Of a DNA stretch of 8,969 nucleotides, positions 5,951 through 8,969 are shown in pieces. The notes below the pieces were generated by a model. That model did not search any database. It was given only the letters and a program-made list of their open reading frames with translations, and was not told the origin of the DNA. Every line of letters begins with the position of its first letter. The first letter of the stretch is position 1. The DNA lies in the NCBI GenBank assembly GCA_030590715.1, contig JAUVCU010000044.1, positions 1-8,969 of the forward strand. Reading direction: 5' to 3'. Both the position numbers and the translations under genes were made by a program. This stretch comes from Lentisphaeria bacterium. GTDB lineage: Bacteria > Verrucomicrobiota > Lentisphaeria > Victivallales > JAUVCU01.

Positions 5951-6780
5951 TGAAAAATTTAGAAATTGTGAATAATTCAGCCGTTTTAGGAGACAAGGCA
6001 ATTATGGATAATACTTCAACACAAGAAAAAGTGAAAATTTCGGTTAAGAACCTTAACTTTTTCTACGGGGAACATCAGGCCCTATTCGATAATAACATCG
6101 ATATTTACGAGAAAAAAGTAACGGCGGTAATCGGTCCTTCAGGATGTGGAAAATCAACACACCTGAGAGCCTACAACCGTATTTTTGAACTATACCGAGA
6201 ACAGAAGGTTACCGGAGAGATTATTCTTGATGGACAGAACCTTCTTTCTCCGAACGTTGATAAGCTTGAGCTGAGAAGAAAAGTAGGAATGATCTTCCAG
6301 AAGCCGACTCCGTTTCCAATGTCTGTTTTTGACAATGTTGCGTACGGGATAAAACTTCACTACAACTACTCGAAATCTGAAATAGAAGAGCGTGTAGAGA
6401 AAGCATTGAGAAGCGCCGCTCTTTGGGATGAAGTAAAAGACAAACTGAACAAACCGGGAACTGCGCTTTCCGGCGGACAACAGCAGCGTCTCTGTATTGC
6501 CCGAGCAATTGCTATCGAGCCGGAAATCCTGCTTATGGATGAGCCTACATCGGCGATTGATCCGGTTGGAACATTGAAGATTGAAAACCTGATTGAAGAA
6601 CTAAAAGAGAAGTTTACTATTGTTATCGTGACGCATAATATGCAGCAGGCGGCAAGGGTTTCTGACTACACGGCATTCTTCTATAAAGGGAAAATTGTGG
6701 AGTACGGTAAAACCAATGAGATGTTTACGAATCCGAAAGAGAAGCAGACTGAAGATTACATCACAGGTCGTTTCGGGTGA
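5950..6780 (+). CDS. pstB: Phosphate ABC transporter ATP-binding protein PstB
   Basis: The ATPase that powers phosphate import. From the ATG at 5950 it has 276 residues, with all ATP-site motifs: Walker A GPSGCGKS (62-69), Q-loop Gln117 in MIFQKPTPFPMS, signature LSGGQQQRLCIARA (173-186), Walker B ILLMDE (193-198), D-loop SAID (201-204), H-loop His229 in VIVTHN, and the family C-terminus TEDYITGRFG. Two starts are plausible. ATG 5950 overlaps the pstA stop and has AAGGA nine bases upstream. ATG 6004 gives 258 residues, the usual PstB length, with AGGAG (5988-5992) and AAGG (5995-5998) upstream. The extra 18 residues are not conserved family sequence, so the shorter form may be the main product. 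His71 follows the Walker A Ser-Thr where PstB proteins usually have a hydrophobic residue. Confidence 0.95.
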   Translation: MKNLEIVNNSAVLGDKAIMDNTSTQEKVKISVKNLNFFYGEHQALFDNNIDIYEKKVTAVIGPSGCGKSTHLRAYNRIFELYREQKVTGEIILDGQNLLSPNVDKLELRRKVGMIFQKPTPFPMSVFDNVAYGIKLHYNYSKSEIEERVEKALRSAALWDEVKDKLNKPGTALSGGQQQRLCIARAIAIEPEILLMDEPTSAIDPVGTLKIENLIEELKEKFTIVIVTHNMQQAARVSDYTAFFYKGKIVEYGKTNEMFTNPKEKQTEDYITGRFG

Positions 6781-6824
6781 TTTTTTCACTACAACTGAAT
6801 TTAATTTAATACTTGGAGTTTATA

Positions 6825-7478
6825 ATGTCTGCACATTTAGAGAAAGAGATCGGACGCCTGAAACAAATGATCCTCGACCTTTGTACGTATGTTGAAGAAA
6901 ACGTATGTATGGCCGTAGATGCTGTTGAAGCGGTCGATGTTGAAAAAGCTAAAATAGTAATTAAGCGTGACCATACCGTTGATGAGCGTGAAATTGATAT
7001 TGAAGAAGAATGCCTGAAGATTCTGGCACTCTACCAGCCGGTAGCGAAAGACCTTCGCTATGTTGTTGCCTGCTTAAAATTGAACAACGACCTTGAGCGT
7101 ATTGGGGACCTTGCTAAAAAAATTGCTAAAAACGCGATCAAACTGAGTACGCATGGTGTAACAGAAATCCCTGTCGACTTTACAAAAATTGAAGAAAAGA
7201 CAAAAGAGATGCTGAGAAACAGTATCGAGTCTCTTATCAACAAGAATTCTTCGGAAGCACTTCAAGTTTGTCAGGCCGATGATGAGGTTGACGATCTGGA
7301 AGATGAGCTTAAAGAGATCCTTAAAGCAATGATCATGAAGGATCCCGCAAATGCAGAGGTGTATATCTCACTTCTTGGCGTTGCTCGAAATCTTGAGCGT
7401 ATTGCTGATTATTCGACAAATATTGCTGAAGATGTTATCTATCTGGTTAATGGCGAAATTATGCGCCACAAAAACTAA
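6825..7478 (+). CDS. phoU: Phosphate transport system regulator PhoU
   Basis: 217 residues, the usual length. It is an all-helical protein made of two similar halves that bind metal clusters and tie the Pst transporter to the PhoR/PhoB-type kinase, restraining the Pho response when phosphate is sufficient. The first half holds DHTVDEREIDIEEECL followed by YQPVAKDLRYVVACLK and DLERIGDLAKKIA. The second holds ADDEVDDLEDEL and NLERIADYSTNIAEDVIYLV. The ATG at 6825 has GGAG (6815-6818) six bases upstream. A TTG four codons earlier is in frame but lies in the ribosome site and is rejected. It is the last gene of the operon, 44 bases after pstB, and is followed by a terminator. Confidence 0.96.
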   Translation: MSAHLEKEIGRLKQMILDLCTYVEENVCMAVDAVEAVDVEKAKIVIKRDHTVDEREIDIEEECLKILALYQPVAKDLRYVVACLKLNNDLERIGDLAKKIAKNAIKLSTHGVTEIPVDFTKIEEKTKEMLRNSIESLINKNSSEALQVCQADDEVDDLEDELKEILKAMIMKDPANAEVYISLLGVARNLERIADYSTNIAEDVIYLVNGEIMRHKN

Positions 7479-7497
7479 ATAGAGCTCATCTTTATTC

Positions 7498-7526
7498 AAG
7501 GCGACCATTATCCGGTCGCCTTTTTT
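7498..7526 (+). terminator. Intrinsic terminator of the pst-phoU operon
   Basis: AAGGCGACC (7498-7506) pairs with GGTCGCCTT (7514-7522) around a seven-base loop, nine pairs in all. The stem runs into six T residues (7521-7526). It begins 20 bases after the phoU stop codon. Confidence 0.93.
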
Positions 7527-7546
7527 GTTGGTAATAATAAATACTA

Positions 7547-7576
7547 TTGCCCGGCTAAGTACATTTCAAATTTAAT
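7547..7576 (+). promoter_or_regulatory. Possible promoter ahead of the structured region
   Basis: TTGCCC (7547-7552) and TTTAAT (7571-7576) are separated by 18 bp and match the -35 and -10 consensus at four and five of six positions. Transcription from here would start near 7583 and include the long hairpin at 7625-7690. AT-rich DNA yields such matches easily. Confidence 0.25.
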
Positions 7577-7624
7577 TGTTAAAGCTATTTGTAAGCTAGC
7601 AGGATTATTCAATCCTTGAATCAG

Positions 7625-7690
7625 GAGTTGTTTGAGTTCAAGCTTCAGCTTGTTCAATTTCGCAAGTTAAAGCTTGGGCTCAGACAATTC
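7625..7690 (+). ncRNA. Long hairpin, candidate structured RNA or 5' leader of the DUF309 gene
   Basis: Bases 7625-7653 pair with 7662-7690 around an eight-base loop (TCAATTTC). Of 29 positions, 22 are Watson-Crick, six are G-T and one is a C-A mismatch (7646/7669). The G-T pairs are at 7627, 7632, 7637, 7638, 7648 and 7653. They are allowed as G-U in plus-strand RNA but become A-C mismatches in minus-strand RNA, so the helix looks selected as plus-strand RNA, not as a DNA palindrome. ATCCTT (7612-7617) and AAGGAT (7705-7710) could add an outer helix. CAGACAA (7681-7687) can instead pair with TTGTCTG (7693-7699), which would open the base of the long helix. There is no T-run straight after it. 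It matches no RNA family I recognise. It could be a small RNA, a leader of the DUF309 gene 94 bases downstream, or a mobile palindromic repeat. Confidence 0.5.
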
Positions 7691-7783
7691 ACTTGTCTGC
7701 TTGTAAGGATCTCTATGATATTTTTTCTGGAGTCAATTTTGCAATAACAAATCTAACGAAGACACATTAAATAAAACATTACT

Positions 7784-8278
7784 ATGAGAGATTCCTCGAA
7801 CCACAAAAGATATACAGAAATAGAATTGCCAGCGTACCGGTATATTCCCGGCGTCGGACGACATCCTAGTGATAGAAAAGGTGAACCACATATTCCCGCC
7901 TTACCGGATGAAGAAACGGACTTGTCTAACGATAGCTGGCCGGGTATCATCAGATACAAATATGCCATAGATCTGTTTAACTGCGGATATTGGTGGGAGG
8001 CTCACGAAGTTTTGGAATATCTATGGATCAAAGCCGGCAAACAGAATACAACGGCAAAATTTCTACAGGGAATCATTCAGATTGCAGCCGCGCTGATAAA
8101 ACAAAACACTAGTAATCTGCAAGCGGCAATAAATCTCGCAGAATTGGGACTGGCAAAAATGAACCTCTCTGAGGGCACTTTTCTCGGGATAGACATTAAT
8201 GATTTCACGCAACAAACACGATTTCATTTTTCAGAAAATAAAAATTCCCCGATGTTTATAACCCTTGATCAATTGTAA
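7784..8278 (+). CDS. DUF309 domain protein
   Basis: 164 residues. The core DLFNCGYWWEAHEVLEYLW (63-81) with LQGIIQIAAAL (94-104) is the hallmark of DUF309, a small helical domain of unknown function. The N-terminal YRYIPGVGRHPSDRKGEPH (18-36) is also found in many DUF309 proteins, so the gene looks complete at both ends. No signal peptide or membrane segment is seen, so it should be cytoplasmic. There is no clear Shine-Dalgarno before ATG 7784 (the upstream bases are AAACATTACT), unlike every other main gene here. Translation may be leaderless, weak or controlled through the structured region 7625-7690. No upstream in-frame ATG is evident. It is convergent with the rubrerythrin gene and shares its terminator. 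Confidence 0.85.
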   Translation: MRDSSNHKRYTEIELPAYRYIPGVGRHPSDRKGEPHIPALPDEETDLSNDSWPGIIRYKYAIDLFNCGYWWEAHEVLEYLWIKAGKQNTTAKFLQGIIQIAAALIKQNTSNLQAAINLAELGLAKMNLSEGTFLGIDINDFTQQTRFHFSENKNSPMFITLDQL

Positions 8279-8305
8279 CCTTTTCAGCATCACCGATCCG
8301 GGTAC

Positions 8306-8341
8306 AAAAAAAGCAGGCTAAAATGATTCAGCCTGCTTTTT
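8306..8341. terminator. Bidirectional terminator between DUF309 and rubrerythrin genes
   Basis: GCAGGCT (8313-8319) pairs with AGCCTGC (8330-8336) around a ten-base loop. The stem is flanked by seven A residues on the left and five T residues on the right, so it can end transcription in both directions. It starts 27 bases after the DUF309 stop and ends 24 bases from the rubrerythrin stop, serving both convergent genes. Confidence 0.9.
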
Positions 8342-8365
8342 GGAAAAACTTACAACGATTTCAAA

Positions 8366-8911
8366 TTAGAAATAACGTTCAAGAAGTCCTTTGAATGCCA
8401 TTCCGTGACGAGCTTCGTCTTTGCACATTTCGTGAACAGTGTCGTGGATAGCGTCGTATCCAAGCTCTTTCGCACGTGTCGCAAGATCTTTCTTGCCTTG
8501 ACAAGCACCGTGCTCTGCATCTACGCGAGCAGTAAGGTTAGCTTTTGTATCAGCCACAAGAACTTCACCAAGAAGCTCTGCAAATTTAGCCGCGTGCTCT
8601 GCTTCTTCGAAAGCAATGCGTTTGTATGCTTCTGCAATTTCAGGCTTTCCTTCACGGTCTGCTTGACGGCTCATTGCAAGGTACATTCCAACTTCACAGC
8701 ACTCACCAGTAAAGTTTGCGCGAAGACCTTCGATAATATCAGCATCAAGACCTTTAGCAACACCGATCACGTGTTCATCAGCCCACGCCATGTCAGCACC
8801 TTCAGCCTGAAGAACGAATTTATCTGCACCAACACCACATTGTGGACATTTCTCTGGAGCTGAATCACCTTCGTGAACATATCCGCAAACAGTACATACA
8901 TATTTAGCCAT
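8366..8911 (-). CDS. Reverse rubrerythrin (rubredoxin domain first), NAD(P)H peroxidase type
   Basis: 181 residues. A rubredoxin-like iron site comes first (CTVCGY at 6-11 and CPQCG at 22-26, ligands Cys6, 9, 22, 25), then a ferritin-like diiron domain. Likely iron ligands are Glu70 or Glu73, Glu103 and His106 (EEAEH), Glu133, and Glu166 with His169 (DEARH). This domain order defines reverse rubrerythrins, which reduce hydrogen peroxide in the cytoplasm of anaerobes using electrons passed through the rubredoxin site. The stretch from ANFTGE to GLLERYF is uninterrupted family sequence and the length is normal. The start has AGAGG (8918-8922) six bases upstream. The gene appears to be transcribed alone, ending at the shared terminator. 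A dyad at 8950-8967 may be its operator. Its presence suggests an anaerobic or microaerophilic host. Confidence 0.93.
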   Translation of the reverse strand: MAKYVCTVCGYVHEGDSAPEKCPQCGVGADKFVLQAEGADMAWADEHVIGVAKGLDADIIEGLRANFTGECCEVGMYLAMSRQADREGKPEIAEAYKRIAFEEAEHAAKFAELLGEVLVADTKANLTARVDAEHGACQGKKDLATRAKELGYDAIHDTVHEMCKDEARHGMAFKGLLERYF

Positions 8912-8949
8912 AACTTACCTCTTCTATTTTTAATCAATATTAAACGAGT

Positions 8950-8967
8950 AATACCATATATAGTATT
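8950..8967. promoter_or_regulatory. Dyad upstream of rubrerythrin, possible operator
   Basis: AATAC (8950-8954) and GTATT (8963-8967) form an inverted repeat with an eight-base AT-only spacer apart from one C, 39 bases upstream of the rubrerythrin start. On the minus strand a -10-like TAATAT lies just downstream (8942-8937). Peroxide-responsive genes often have an operator here, but the dyad does not match the PerR box as I know it. The window ends two bases later. Confidence 0.25.
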
Positions 8968-8969
8968 CC

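Noticed and set aside
6813..6824. TTG start four codons upstream of phoU
   Set aside because: It overlaps the GGAG ribosome site that serves the ATG at 6825, and PhoU proteins align from that ATG.
8405..8863. Plus-strand 152-codon ORF opposite rubrerythrin
   Set aside because: The opposite strand encodes an unmistakable full-length reverse rubrerythrin, so this is its antisense shadow.

Overview
The window is bacterial DNA, probably from the PVC superphylum and most likely Lentisphaerota-like. The main evidence is a secreted DUF1549/DUF1553 (PSCyt2/PSD1) protein, a class found almost only in Planctomycetes, Verrucomicrobia and Lentisphaerae. Moderately AT-rich DNA, clear Shine-Dalgarno sites, a lipoprotein PstS (suggesting a diderm envelope) and a reverse rubrerythrin (suggesting an anaerobic or microaerophilic life) fit this. 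The phylum call is inference.

Layout. Positions 13-1698 (minus) hold the DUF1549/DUF1553 protein, which has an unusual lysine-rich insertion. Positions 1699-2041 are non-coding and full of nested inverted repeats, with one possible 32-residue ORF. Positions 2042-2488 (minus) encode a stand-alone N-terminal half of a PhzF-like protein that has lost the catalytic histidine. Upstream of it, also on the minus strand, lie a strong intrinsic terminator (2536-2572) and a threonine-rich 52-codon ORF (2596-2754). Together these look like a leader-peptide attenuator.

Positions 3042-7478 (plus) are a complete high-affinity phosphate uptake operon, pstS-pstC-pstA-pstB-phoU. It is preceded by four tandem 11-bp repeats (2932-2971) that look like a PHO box and is closed by a terminator (7498-7526). 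PstS captures phosphate, PstC and PstA form the channel, PstB supplies ATP hydrolysis, and PhoU links transport to a PhoR/PhoB-type two-component system that is not in the window.

Positions 7527-7783 are non-coding but contain a 29-position helix (7625-7690). Its G-T pairs make sense only as plus-strand RNA, so it is a candidate structured RNA or 5' leader. It is followed by a DUF309 gene (7784-8278, plus), a shared bidirectional terminator (8306-8341) and a convergent reverse rubrerythrin gene (8366-8911, minus).

The pst-phoU operon and rubrerythrin are ordinary. The items most worth a second look are the threonine-rich leader/attenuator with its half-PhzF gene, the plus-strand RNA helix, the 11-bp repeat PHO box and the lysine-rich insertion.
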